In this document: one piece after another, positions 34,601 through 48,000 of the stretch | Layout of the letters: every line of letters starts with the position of its first letter | Numbering within the stretch: the first letter of the stretch is position 1 | Origin: Lutraria lutraria | Taxonomy: Eukaryota > Mollusca > Bivalvia > Venerida > Mactridae | Assembly (NCBI GenBank): GCA_964023205.1 | Contig: OZ026842.1 | Coordinates: 38,805,129-38,869,128 of the forward strand | Direction of reading: 5' to 3' | Length of the DNA stretch: 64,000 bases | Program-made: the position numbers and the translations under genes | The notes under the pieces: generated by a model | What the model was told of the DNA's origin: nothing | Seen by the model: the letters and a program-made list of their open reading frames with translations, nothing else | The model's database searches: none

Positions 34601-34838
34601 ATTGTACACTTATTGCGATTTAGGAATGGTGATTTCTATGGTTCTTTATGTAGAACTCATAAAAACTGTTTTAATTTTTTGCTCCAGTGAATATTATTAT
34701 CAATGTTTAAAATCTTTCCCAAACAACAAACTATTAATAAGCAGGCTAAATAGACAACATTGAGAAATGGCACCATTAAGTGTTTTATTCTTAAACTTTA
34801 AATTTTTTAAACTACTAGAACTAGACCGTAACATCTAA
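31680..34838. repeat. Intergenic, with two dispersed diverged repeat copies
   Basis: No exon supported. Segments near 32570-32700 and 33645-33870 share CCACTTGATACATTGAAAAT then TGACTA-type sequence and a TATCAA(C/G) block, indicating an old dispersed repeat. TTAGGTGAACTGTC followed by CATATGACTCTGA occurs at 33409 and again at 35058. Confidence 0.45.
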
Positions 34839-37480
34839 GGCTATCATTCAAAAATATTTTGTTTGCAGTTACAGTACCTGGTCACCAAGAATGGACTGTA
34901 AAAAATCATTTATTTACAAAAATAGCATTCTGACATGTACTTACAGCTATGTATAAAAGGTTACTGCAAACAAACATTTTTAAGTATAGCCTGAGCATTT
35001 CTGACTGGTTTGAATTAAGGCATTGAGTGGTCAAGTTACTGACTTCAAAAACAATGCTTAGGTGAACTGTCTGCCTCATATGACTCTGACTTTTGAAAAA
35101 GGACATAAACTCAATATGAACAAACAAACAAACAAACTAAGAAACAAAATTCATTAAGGCTTTATACGACTACGGTGATTTCATATACACGTCTGACGAT
35201 TATTTATGATCGAGACACTGTCCCATTGTCTTTTAATACAATACTAAATAATCACAATTAAAGAATTGATACCAGCACATGTGAACAGATGCTATAGTAA
35301 ATCTAGGTACATGCATAAGTACATTTCTCTATAACACAAGATAATTTCACATTTTTGAAGTATGCTTACATAATTCCTGAGTTTCTTTTATTGGAGTTAT
35401 TTTCATGGCTCTGATATAAATATTGGTCCTCGTCCAATTGGTCCTTGCTGGTCTTAGATGTGGTGATCTATGAATTAGAGGCATACTCTCTGTTTGGCCT
35501 TACAGTGTCTTTGTAAACTTGCTGCGGAGTCCCAGTTTGAACCAGCAAGTTCTTTCATTATGGTTCCGTCCATGTTTGCGTTGTTTTTTCCTCTAAAATC
35601 ATTTGAAATGTGATACCAGATAAAATTGAATTAAAGAAAATATCTTTAAACATGTAAGGCTATACTTATAAAATATTTTGTTTGCAGTAACGCTACCTAC
35701 TCACGATTTTTTTTTTTACAAAAATAGCATTCTGACATGTTCTTTCGGTTTTGTAAAAAAGGTTACTGCAAACAAACATTTTTTATGTGTAGCCTGAGCT
35801 TTTCTGACTGGTTTCAACCATTTTAACATTCCCATTTTTCTCCCCAAAATTGATACCAGTGCATGTAAACAACTGCTTGAGTAAATCTAGGTACATGCAT
35901 AATATAACACAAGATAATTTAACATCTTTGCAGTATGCTTACATACTTCCTGATTTTTTTTATTGGAGTTATTTTCATGGCTCTGATATAAATATTGGTC
36001 CTCGTCCAATTGGTCCTTGCTAGTCTTTGATGCGGTGATCTATGAATTAGAGGCATACACTGTGTTTGGTCTTACAGTGTCTTTGTTAACTAATGCTACA
36101 GAGTCCCAGTTTGAACCAGCAAGTTCTTTCATTATGGTTTGTCCTTGTTTGCGTTGTTTTTTCCTCTAAAATCATTTGACATGTGATTCCAGATATAATT
36201 AAATCAAAGAAAATATCTTTAAACATCTAAGGCTATACTTATAAAATGTTTTGTTTGCAGTAACGCTACCTACTCACGATTCTTTTATTTACAAAAATAG
36301 CATTCTGACATGTGCTTTCGGTTCTCTACAAAAGGTTACTGCAAACAAACATTTTTTATGTGTAGCCTGAGCTTTTCTGACTGGTTTCAACCATTTTAAC
36401 ATTCCCATTTTGCTCCCCAAAATTGATACCAGCGCATGTAAACAAATGCTTGAGAAAATCTATGTACATGCATAATATAACACAAGATAATTTCACATCT
36501 TGAAGTATGCTTACATACTTATGTACTTCCTGATTTTTTTTTATTGGAGTTATTTTCATGGCTCTGATATAAATATTGGTCCTCGTCCAATTGGTCCTTG
36601 CTGGTCTTAGATGTGGTGATCTATGAATTAGAGGCATACTCTCTGTTTGGCCTTACAGTGTCTTTGTAATTGCAAACTTGCTGCAGAGTCCCAGTTTGAA
36701 GCAGCAAGTTCTTTCATTATGGTTCCGTCCATGTTTGCGTTGTTTTTTCCTCTAAAATCATATTAATGTGATACCAGATATAATTAAATTAAACAAAATA
36801 TCTTTAAACATCTAAGGCTATACTTATAAAATGTTTTGTTTGCAGTAACGCTACCTACTCACGATTTTTTTTTTTTACAAAAATAGCATTCTGACATTTG
36901 CTTTCGGTTCTCTAAAAAAGGTTACTGCGAACAAACATTTTTTATGTGTAGCCTGAGCTTTTCTGACTGGTTTCAACCATTTTAACATTCCCATTTTGCT
37001 CCCCAAAATTGATACCAGCGCATGTAAACAAATGCTTGAGTAAATCTATGTACATGCATAATATAACACAAGATAATTATACATTTTTGAAGTAAGCTTA
37101 CATACTTCCTGATTTTCTTTTATTGGAGTTATTTTTATGGCTCTGATATAAATATTGGTCCTCGTCCAATTGGTTCTTGCTAGTCTTTGATGCGGTGATC
37201 TATGAATTAGAGGCATACTCCGTGTTTGGCCTTACAGTGTCTTTGTAAACTTGCTGCGGAGTCCCAGTTTGAACCAGCAAGTTCTTTCATTATGGTCCAT
37301 CCATGTTTGCGTTGTTTTTTTCCTCTAAAATCATTTGAAATGTGATTCCAGATATAATTAAATTAAACAAAATATCTTGAAACTTCTTAAGGCTATACCT
37401 TAAAAAAAGTTTGTTCGCAGTAATGCTACCTGCTCACCAAAAATGGCCTCTTTAGAATTTTGTTTGTTTAAATATAGCAT
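34839..37480. repeat. Tandem array, unit about 572-585 bp
   Basis: The landmark GGCTATACTTATAAAAT begins units at 35659, 36231 and 36816, with diverged copies at 34839 and 37392. Every unit contains an internal inverted pair (TTTTGTTTGCAGTAACGCTA and GGTTACTGCAAACAAACATT) about 60 bp apart, plus ATAAATATTGGTCCTCGTCC. The first interval (about 820 bp) is longer and includes extra sequence. Open frames inside are repeat-borne. Confidence 0.88.
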
Positions 37481-39565
37481 TCTGACATGTACTTGGTAGT
37501 TAAAATATGATGTCAGGTATAAATATTATGGTACATAATATGCAATTCATTCAAGATATGCTATCTACTAACCGAAACAGTGTGAGCATTCCATCCCTTG
37601 AAGCTTCATTTTATGTTTAACAAGAAAAACTATAGCAAGACATTATAGGTAGATGGAATTACAAGAAGCATATTGGTTTATGTTTTTTGTATGAAGTTGC
37701 TTTTTTCTTAAAGGAAATTGTCCGTATATTTTATTCAATCCTCCATTAAGGAGAGTATTAAATATTTACATGATATGAGTAATACACATTATAATGACAA
37801 TCATGACAATTATTTCAGCTCCTCCAATTTACATTATCTGATCATATTTTACATAAAATCATTTTCTACACAGTCGCAATAAGTTGTACAATATCATTTC
37901 AACAAGTCATACAATTTCATGAAATACATCTTGTGTAAATTTCTATGTTAGGTTAATAACTGTCAATTTAGTCCAATTTTTATATTGCAATGAAATGATC
38001 CATCCTAAATATAAGTATAATGTGAAACATCTTTGATGAACATTATTATTTATTTAGAAAAAAGACTTTTGATATCATGTATTTCATTCACATTTTCAAT
38101 CTACCCACTGATTTCTGATGATTATAGCTGATAAGGATGTTTGTATACCCATGATTTTCTTGAGCATTGACCATACTCTTTACAATAAAGTGTGTGAAAA
38201 AAAATCATAACTTTTCGTGAAATTAAAATGTACAATAGTATAATATTTTTGGCAGAGCAGCCTTAAATTTGTATTTATCTTGTTTGTGTGTTTTGCCATG
38301 GTTATTAAAATCGCAACATCCAGTTGTAGGTACTATTGGTTTATACACTGTGGTATTTAGAATTTCCTTAAATTGGGTGTTATTAATTGCAATTGGGTTA
38401 ACCTTATATTGTCACCCCTCCATTTAAGAAGTGATTGGGTATTTGCTAAAATAATTTTTGTTTTCAATTTTCTCAATCGATTTTGGTTTTCCTTAAACAT
38501 ACTCTAACTGTATAAAAACAAGTATCTGCTATGATATCAGCCTAAAGTATTAAAAGGAAATATATATCTTCCAGTCACTGGTTTTGTTTTTCCATTGTGG
38601 CTCTTCTTGACCAATCAGACCAACTGCCTTGAGCAAGAGACGCTCATCATTGTGACTCGCGTAAATATGTTTAATTTGGATAAGCTTTTAGGACTAATAT
38701 AGATACAGATATACTTTTGGTATCTTAACAAGGTATTGGTCCATATGGTCCGGAGTAGGAAGCAGTACTAAATTACTTGCTTCAAAGCAGTGACAACAGG
38801 AGTTCAAGGTCTTCAGTTTATGTATGTAGCTTGTTCAAATGTTAATATGAGATTGTTCCGAAAAAGCGAATTCAATACCAAGTATTCAATTTGATATTGT
38901 AAATAAGCGTGATATACAAACTTTCTTCCAAGATTATTTCAAACCTTTTTGTTGACATAAAGTGTATTCTTTGTTCTTAAAAATCTCTTTTATAATATTG
39001 TATTATCTCATCATGGTCTACTCTCTTTGCTAATTAATAGGTTTAAGGTGATTTTTTTATGGGATTAAATGAAAGGGATAATAGGTATAAATTTTAGACC
39101 AGTTTATGTTGATTAACTTTATTATTCCTAAATGAAAAATTATTTTGATTCATCTGTTTTCTGAACTGCAATGTTTTAGTTTTAGATGAGTTACTTGATA
39201 ACAAAACGATTCATGATTTGATTTGCGGATTGTATGTGCTGAATGGATCCCATTTGTAAATGTGCAAACCATTTGATCTCTTTAGTTTTAAGCCCAAATT
39301 TTAATACACCGATGATCTCGGCTAGTGTTAGTTTTTAAGTACCCAGTACAAATTTTCTATTTTATACACCCTGTTTGTCTTGTTTATGGTACATTAATCA
39401 ACAGTGGTCATGTAGGGCAAGCAAGCATAAGCAACAATTACAAATATGATTTATATGAAAAGGTAATATATTAAAAAGAATTATGGATAACTAATATAAA
39501 TTGGCAACAATAGACTTGTAGTATCAAAATAAAAATGTGTGAGAATTAAATCTCATTTACACATT
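37480..39565. other. No gene seen
   Basis: Long AT-rich stretch. I found no splice-supported exon, array or inverted-terminal element. A GC-richer spot near 38590-38670 shows nothing recognisable. Confidence 0.5.
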
Positions 39566-40205
39566 GTATCATACCAGGGCGCATAAAAAATTGAAACCTC
39601 AATCGATCCAGATTACTGGTGTGAACCAGGGCCAGGATTGTAACTATGTTGATTTCTATTTTTAGTCCATATGGAACATTACTGAATTTAAATTTAAAGC
39701 GTACGTCTTCATGTCATTATACCTGTCAATTTGATGATGACGCGTGTCTTATGCAGAATGTTACACAGGTTATTTACCGACTCAAAATGGTTCCAAAATC
39801 GGAACTAAGAATGTCGGCGTACTTTTACTGTAACTGAAAAGTTCTTTGATATCGACTTCTAAAACAATTAACCGCCTTTAATTAAAGCGAAGTGATACTT
39901 AAATGAGGAAAATGGCAGTACGTAATCTGCATGTGAATGATGTTTGAAGTCCTTAACTCAAACTGAATATGAAACATAATTTGTCATTAATGGTCATTCA
40001 TATAACAATCAAAATGGCTGACATATGCAAACACATCACTTAACGCAAAATATCAGCACATTAATTGTTTTACTCTTTTCTACCACGTGCTTGGACTAAT
40101 TTACTGTCAACATCGATTGATTGGATTTACATATGACTGCTCCGTGACTACTCAAATCGGTCTGGACCAGGAAATTTTCCTTTTTTTTGCGCCCTGGTAT
40201 GATAC
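39566..40205. mobile_element. DNA element with perfect 18-bp terminal repeats
   Basis: GTATCATACCAGGGCGCA at the left has an exact inverse at the right (TGCGCCCTGGTATGATAC). If the ends are instead CAGGGCGCA, the outer GTATCATAC / GTATGATAC would be a 9-bp duplication with one change; the sequence cannot separate these. Short frames inside lack recognisable domains. Confidence 0.75.
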
Positions 40206-40319
40206 TACTTTAGTTAATTTTAAAAAGGAAGTGTATAACAAAGGTGTCACAGTTAATTGTATAGTCAGATTTCCTTTTTGTAATTAATAATTATTTTAGG
40301 CCTGACAGTTTCTAGAAGT

Positions 40320-40650
40320 GTCTTAATGTTTTCGACATCAATGTGTCTGATACGGATTGGCTGTAGGTCGATCCAGTCTTTAAGAAAAGGTTTGATAGAA
40401 TGTGGTACATTGTACAGACGCATTCTGGCGAATCATCACGAAGTGAGCGGTCAGGAATGGGTTGAGTGAATTACTAAATTCTGTATATAGATGGTATTAT
40501 CATTCCTCAGCGAATCGACCTCAAATGCGGGGTTTTCGCTGCGGGTTGTTTGGTGGAGTGCAATTTGTTGTTGATGTTGGCAACCTTTTAGATCCGCCAG
40601 TAGGATTGGATGGAGCTGACAAGATGCCACATTCAATAAACACATATAAT
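40320..40650. other. GC-richer patch, unassigned
   Basis: Both strands hold open frames of about 63 codons. The minus frame contains LPTSTTNCTPPNNPQRKP-like and QHQQQIALHQ-like stretches in different registers. Nothing matches a known family and no clean exon boundaries are seen. Confidence 0.25.
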
Positions 40651-40718
40651 TAGTGTATGGGATTTTGACATCTGAAATCAGTAATGCCCATGCAACCTGG
40701 CTTAGAGGTAATAATACT

Positions 40719-40797
40719 TTACAGCTCCCCTGAGCACAAAGTGTTCAGGAGTGAGCTGTTAGGATCGATCAGTAAATCACAATGGCAGCTCTTGTTT
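40719..40797 (+). mobile_element. Minimal Helitron-like relic
   Basis: CCTGAGCAC-AAA-GTGTTCAGG hairpin framed by AGCTC and GAGCT, then AGGATCGATCAG, then AATGGCAGCTCTTGTTT. This is the AGCTC-family start joined almost directly to its end, a 79-bp internal-deletion derivative. Confidence 0.6.
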
Positions 40798-41019
40798 CTG
40801 AAATAGCCCTATTAACCCTACTTATTTAAATCAAAATGAAGAGAAAATGCATAATGATAATTGTATATTTGTTGTATATAATTTGTTATATAAGTTGTAT
40901 TTTCAGTTGCTTGTGATCAATAGTTCAGATGTATGTGTGAGTGTGTTGTTTCGTCTTGTGATGTCCATCTTCAAAAGCAACATAATGCCTTAGCCAGTCA
41001 GCCAAGTCTAGCAGTAGTC

Positions 41020-41240
41020 TAGCCATTCTCAAAATCCTGATAATTGGCTCCGGCCCAAGTTTTACTTGATTTTACATGGGCTTATATATGAAAATTAAAA
41101 AAGCCTTTTTGTCAGAAACCACAATGCCTGGAGCTTGGATATAATAAGATAAAGCTACATCTGAAATAAGACCTCTACCAAGTTTGTGCCCTAGGGTAAA
41201 AATTGACCCCACCCCGGGCTCACTTAATTTTATATAGGCT
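41020..41240. repeat. Array-flanking dispersed repeat, left side
   Basis: Contains CAGAAACCACAATGCCTGGA, CTACATCTGAAATAAGACCT and CCAAGTTTGTGCCCTAGGGT. A related segment lies at 49500-49700 (GAAACTACAATGTCTAGAGC, CAAGTTTGTTCATAATATGG). The 41.6-49.1 kb array is thus bracketed by the same repeat family in the same orientation. Confidence 0.6.
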
Positions 41241-41641
41241 CATATAGGGAAAAGAAGTGTATTTTTCTGGTAAGTGATATACGGCCATCATATTATATAT
41301 TTTAATTAAATGAATATTCAAGTTGATACATTAAATTGTGCAACTTAGTTGTTTTTAAGCAGCTACTTAACTTAATTATCAGTATATTTATTTTAACTTT
41401 ACATGGATGTTCCTTTCATAAAGCTCTACCAAAGTTGTTAAAGAGTTTTAATCTCTTACCATGGCTTCTGTTATGAATTATCAATGACAGTTTGTAAAAA
41501 AAGACCGTTTTTCACTGGGTGGCTTTTATTCAGAGGTGGCCCCTTACACAGGTTTGACTGTTCCTTGCTAGAACCCTCCTGCTTGATTTCAATGTCTTTC
41601 AGTTAGTTGGTTTTCAAACCTTATCCCGCTAATTACTAAGA

Positions 41642-42437
41642 GTGCTATTTTACCTTTGGTCTTTAGACTTGGTTTTGAGGTTGATCCTCACATTTAGAGA
41701 GATGAACCCTATTGATAAGCAAAGGGCTACCCTACATAACTTTACACACTCTGTGAGATCTGTCTGCATTGTATTGACTCTTATACAGAGGTTCTGCAGT
41801 GTTAGGCTTTTGTATGAGCCACAGATCATAGCTCTCAATCTTGGCCACTGCCACTGGTCATTCTGTTGTGAATTATCAATGACAGTTTTGTAAAAAAAAT
41901 GACCGTTTTTCACTGGGTGGCTTTTATTCAGAGGTGGCCGCTTACACAGGTTTGACTGTTCCTTGCTAGAACCCTCCTGCTTGATTTCAATGTCTTTCAG
42001 TTAGTTGGTTTTCAAACCTTATCCCGCTAATTACTAAGAGTGCTATTTTACCTTTGGTCTTTAGACTTGGTTTTGAGGTTGATCCTCACATTTAGAGAGA
42101 TGACCCCTATTGATAAGCAAAGGGCTACCCTACATAACTTTACACACTCTGTGAGATCTGTCTGCATTGTATTGACTCTTATACAGAGGTTCTGCAGTGT
42201 TAGGCTTTTGTATGAGCCACAGATCATAGCTCTCAATCTTGGCCACTGCCACTGGTCATTCTGTTGTGAATTATCAATGACAGTTTTGTAAAAAAAATGA
42301 CCGTTTTTCACAGGGTGGCTTTTATTCGGAGGTGGCCGCTTACACAGGTTTGACTGTTTCTTGCTAGAACCCTCCTGCTTGATTTCAATGTCATTTCTGT
42401 TTGCAATCATTTGTCTCTAAGTATACTAGCTGGCCTA
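41642..42437. repeat. 398-bp tandem duplication at array edge
   Basis: The block starting at TGCTATTTTACCTTTGGTCT (about 41642) is repeated 398 bp later at 42040 with very few differences (for example GATGAACCCC... versus GATGACCCC...). It is a shortened form of the downstream 1187-bp unit. Confidence 0.9.
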
Positions 42438-45400
42438 GTATGGCTTCCATAAATGGTTGTATCTCACTGTAGACCTTGAACCTTGTTGAAATAGCCTTTT
42501 AGTACCTTATTTTAACTTAAGATATATATGAAATAACTTTAAAACCTTACGTAGTTGATTACTATTTAAGCGTATTTTTTAGTAGTCTTGAATTGAAATG
42601 ATTTGCATTTATATTTTTGTAATTGTAGGGTTCTTTTTTAAACTTCTAGTTATGCCCCCATTTCAAAGAAATATGGGTATATATTGCTGGATTGCTCATG
42701 TCTGTCTTTTTTGCTCGTTGGTAATCAAACCTTGCCTGGCCAATTCGACTGTTTTGGCCTCTTAGGTCTTCACTTGGTTTGAAGGTTGGTCAAATACAGA
42801 TAGATGACCCCTACTGATAAGGTCTATCAATAGGTCAAAGGTCAACTATCCATTTGCTCTTTAGGGGCATTGGTGTTTCACAAACACCTCATTAAGTGAG
42901 CGGTTTAGTATCATTATTAAAACTTAATATATAACAAATAATTTAAAAAAAACATAGGTAGTTGATTTTTCTGAGCTTTATTCTCTAGTAGTATTTTTAC
43001 AAAACTTTATTCTTAACCTAGCAGTTATATCTATTAGGTAAAATGTCTTGAAATTGAAATGATTTGCATTTATATTTTTGTCATATTTTTGTAACTGTAG
43101 GGTTCTTTGATAATGTTCTAGTTATGCCACACTCTGTCCCCACCCTTTCTACAAACTTTGGGTAAATTGGTTAGCTCATTTCGGTTCTACGATATGTTGG
43201 TTTAAAACCTTGTCCGTCCTATTACTGAGAGCGATTTTGCCTTTAGTCTTTAGACTTGGTTTGGAGGTTAATCCTCACAGTTAGAGAGATGACCCCTATT
43301 GATAAGCAAAGGGCTACCCTACATAACTTCACACACTCAGTGAAATCTATCTGCATTGTAATGACTCTTATACAGAGGTTCTGCAGTGTAAGCTTTTGTA
43401 TGAGCCACAGATCATAGCTCTCAATCTTGGCCACTGCCACTGGCCATTCTGTTGTGAATTATCAATGACAGTTTTGTAAAAAAATGACCGTTTTTCACAG
43501 GGTGGCTTTTATTCGGAGGTGGCCGCTTACACAGGTTTGACTGTTTCTTGCTAGAACCCTCCTGCTTGATTTCAATGTCATTTCTGTTTGCAATCATTTG
43601 TCTCTAAGTATACTAGCTGGCCTAGTATGGCTTCCATAAATGGTTGTATCTCACTGTAGACCTTGAACCTTGTTGAAATAGCCTTTTAGTACCTTATTTT
43701 AACTTAAGATATATATGAAATAACTTTAAAACCTTACGTAGTTGATTACTATTTAAGCGTATTTTTTAGTAGTCTTGAATTGAAATGATTTGCATTTATA
43801 TTTTTGTAATTGTAGGGTTCTTTTTTAAACTTCTAGTTATGCCCCCATTTCAAAGAAATATGGGTATATATTGCTGGATTGCTCATGTCTGTCTTTTTTG
43901 CTTGTTGGTAATCAAACCTTGCCTGGCCAATTCGACTGTTTTGGCCTCTTAGGTCTTCACTTGGTTTGAAGGTTGGTCAAATACAGATAGATGACCCCTA
44001 CTGATAAGGTCTATCAATAGGTCAAAGGTCAACTATCCATTTGCTCTTTAGGGGCATTGGTGTTTCACAAACACCTCATTAAGTGAGCGTTTTAGTATCA
44101 TTATTAAAACTTAATATATAACAAATAATTTAAAAAAAACATAGGTAGTTGATTTTTCTGAGCTTTATTCTCTAGTAGTATTTTTACAAAACTTTATTCT
44201 TAACCTAGCAGTTATATCTATTAGGTAAAATGTCTTGAAATTGAAATGATTTGCATTTATATTTTTGTCATATTTTTGTAACTGTAGGGTTCTTTGATAA
44301 TGTTCTAGTTATGCCACACTCTGTCCCCACCCTTTCTACAAACTTTGGGTAAATTGGTTAGCTCATTTCGGTTCTACGATATGTTGGTTTAAAACCTTGT
44401 CCGTCCTATTACTAAGAGCGATTTTGCCTTTAGTCTTTAGACTTGGTTTGGAGGTTAATCCTCACAGTTAGAGAGATGACCCCTATTGATAAGCAAAGGG
44501 CTACCCTACATAACTTCACACACTCAGTGAAATCTATCTGCATTGTAATGACTCTTATACAGAGGTTCTGCAGTGTAAGCTTTTGTATGAGCCACAGATC
44601 ATAGCTCTCAATCTTGGCCACTGCCACTGGCCATTCTGTTGTGAATTATCAATGACAGTTTTGTAAAAAAATGACCGTTTTTCACAGGGTGGCTTTTATT
44701 CGGAGGTGGCCGCTTACACAGGTTTGACTGTTTCTTGCTAGAACCCTCCTGCTTGATTTCAATGTCATTTCTGTTTGCAATCATTTGTCTCTAAGTATAC
44801 TAGCTGGCCTAGTATGGCTTCCATAAATGGTTGTATCTCACTGTAGACCTTGAACCTTGTTGAAATAGCCTTTTAGTACCTTATTTTAACTTAAGATATA
44901 TATGAAATAACTTTAAAACCTTACGTAGTTGATTACTATTTAAGCGTATTTTTTAGTAGTCTTGAATTGAAATGATTTGCATTTATATTTTTGTAATTGT
45001 AGGGTTCTTTTTTAAACTTCTAGTTATGCCCCCATTTCAAAGAAATATGGGTATATATTGCTGGATTGCTCATGTCTGTCTTTTTTGCTCGTTGGTAATC
45101 AAACCTTGCCTGGCCAATTCGACTGTTTTGGCCTCTTAGGTCTTCACTTGGTTTGAAGGTTGGTCAAATACAGATAGATGACCCCTACTGATAAGGTCTA
45201 TCAATAGGTCAAAGGTCAACTATCCATTTGCTCTTTAGGGGCATTGGTGTTTCACAAACACCTCATTAAGTGAGCGTTTTAGTATCATTATTAAAACTTA
45301 ATATATAACAAATAATTTAAAAAAAACATAGGTAGTTGATTTTTCTGAGCTTTATTCTCTAGTAGTATTTTTACAAAACTTTATTCTTAACCTAGCAGTT

Positions 45401-48000
45401 ATATCTATTAGGTAAAATGTCTTGAAATTGAAATGATTTGCATTTATATTTTTGTCATATTTTTGTAACTGTAGGGTTCTTTGATAATGTTCTAGTTATG
45501 CCACACTCTGTCCCCACCCTTTCTACAAACTTTGGGTAAATTGGTTAGCTCATTTCGGTTCTACGATATGTTGGTTTAAAACCTTGTCCGTCCTATTACT
45601 AAGAGCGATTTTGCCTTTAGTCTTTAGACTTGGTTTGGAGGTTAATCCTCACAGTTAGAGAGATGACCCCTATTGATAAGCAAAGGGCTACCCTACATAA
45701 CTTCACACACTCAGTGAAATCTATCTGCATTGTAATGACTCTGTATTCTGCAGTGTAAGCTTTTGTATGAGCCACAGATCATAGCTCTCAATCTTGGCCA
45801 CTGCCACTGGTCATTCTGTTGTGAATTATCAATGACAGTTTTGTAAAAAAAATGACCGTTTTTCACAGGGTGGCTTTTATTTGGAGGTGGCCGCTTACAC
45901 AGGTTTGACTGTTTCTTGCTAGAACCCTCCTGCTTGATTTCAATGTCATTTCTGTTTGCAATCATTTGTCTCTAAGTATACTAGCTGGCCTAGTATGGCT
46001 TCCATAAATGGTTGTATCTCACTGTAGACCTTGAACCTTGTTGAAATAGCCTTTTAGTACCTTATTTTAACTTAAGATATATGAAATAACTTTAAAACCT
46101 TAGGTAGTTGATTACTATTTACGCGTATTTTTGAGTAGTCTTGAATTGAAATGATTTGCATTTATATTTTTGTCATATTTTTGTAATTGTAGGGTTCTTT
46201 TTTAAACTTCTAGTTATGCCCCCATTTCAAAGAAATATGGGTATATATTGCTGGATTGCTCATGTCTGTCTTTTTTGCTCGTTGGTAATCAAACCTTGCC
46301 TGGCCAATTCGACTGTTTTGGCCTCTTAGGTCTTCACTTGGTTTGAAGGTTGGTCAAATACAGATAGATGACCCCTATTGATAAGGTCTATCAATAGGTC
46401 AAAGGTCAACTATCCATTTGCTCTTTAGAGGGCATTGGTGTTTCACAAACACCTCATTAAGTGAGCGTTTTAGTATCATTATTAAATCTTAAGATATAAC
46501 AAATAACTTAAAAAAACATAGGTAGTTGATTTTTCTGAGCTTTATTCTCTAGTAGTATTTTTACAAAACTTTATTCTTATCCTAGCAGTTATATCTATTA
46601 GGTAAAATGTCTTGAAATTGAAATGATTTGCATTTATATTTTTGTCATATTTTTGTAACTGTAGGGTTCTTTGATAATGTTCTACTTATGCCACACTCTG
46701 TCCCCACCCTTTCTACAAACTTTGGGTAAATTGGTTTGCTCATTTCAGTTCTACGATATGTTGGTTTTAAAACCTTGTCCATCCTATTACTAAGAGCGAT
46801 TTTGCCTTTATTCTTTAGACTTGGTTTGGAGGTTGAACTTCACATTTAGATAGAGGACCCCTATTGATAAGCAAAGGGCTACCCTACATAACTTTACACA
46901 CTCTGTGAGATCTATCTGCGTTGTAATGACTCTTATACAGAGGTTCTGCAGTGTTAGGCTTTTGTATGAGCCACAGATCATAGCTCTCAATCTTGGCCAC
47001 TGCCACTGGTCATTCTGTTGTGAATTATCAATGACAGTTTTGTAAAAAAAATGACCATTCTTCACAAGGTGGCTTTTATTCGGAGGTGGCGCTTACACAG
47101 GTTTGACTGTTTCTTGCTAGAACCCTCCTGCTTGATTTCAATGTCATTTCTGTTTGCAATCATTTGTCTTTAAGTATACTAGCTGGCCTAGTATGGCTTC
47201 CATAAATGGTTGTATCTCACTGTAGACCTTGAACCTTGTTGAAATAGCCTTTTAGTACCTTATTTTAACTTAAGATATATGAAATAACTTTAAAACCTTA
47301 GGTAGTTGATTACTATTTACGTGTATTTTTGAGTAGTCTTGAATTGAAATGATTTGCATTTATATTTTTGTCATATTTTTGTAATTGAATGTTCTTTTTT
47401 AAACTTCTAGTTATGCCCCCATTTCAAAGAAATATGGGTATATATTGCTGGATTGCTCATGTCTGTCTTTTTTGCTCGTTGGTAATCAAACCTTGCCTGG
47501 CCAATTCGACTGTTTTGGCCTCTTAGGTCTTCACTTGGTTTGAAGGTTGGTCAAATACAGATAGATGACCCCTACTGATAAGGTCTATCAATAGGTCATA
47601 GGTCAACTATCCATTTGCTCTTTAGGGGCATTGGTGTTTCACAAACACCTCATTAAGTGAGCGTTTTAGTATCATTATTAAAACTTAATATATAACAAAT
47701 AATTTTAAAAAAACATAGGTAGTTGATTTTTCTGAGCTTTATTCTCTAGTAGTATTTTTACAAAACTTTATTCTTATCCTAGCAGTTATATCTATTAGGT
47801 AAAATGTCTTGAAATTGAAATGATTTGCATTTATATTTTTGTCATATTTTTGTAACTGTAGGGTTCTTTGATAATGTTCTACTTATGCCACACTCTGTCC
47901 CCACCCTTTCTACAAACTTTGGGTAAATTGGTTTGCTCATTTCGGTTCTACGATATGTTGGTTTTAAAACCTTGTCCATCCTATTACTAAGAGCGATTCT
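42046..48000. repeat. Higher-order tandem array, unit about 1187-1197 bp, five spans
   Basis: The landmark CTTTAGACTTGGTTT recurs at about 42060, 43250, 44437, 45624, 46814 and 48011, giving intervals of about 1190, 1187, 1187, 1190 and 1197 bp. Units from 43.2 to 45.6 kb are almost identical over their length, while the last two share private variants (TTGAACTTCACATTTAGATA). Each unit joins a GTGGCCGCTTACACAGG block to a TATGCCCCCATTTCAAAGAA block of Helitron-like character. The 65-120-codon frames are repeat-borne and recur in every unit. Confidence 0.93.

Noticed and set aside
36356..36637. A 93-codon minus-strand frame
   Set aside because: Lies inside the 580-bp tandem array and is broken in sister units.
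39646..40287. Two 63-66-codon frames inside the 39566-40205 element
   Set aside because: Short, without domains; one runs across the terminal repeat and out of the element.
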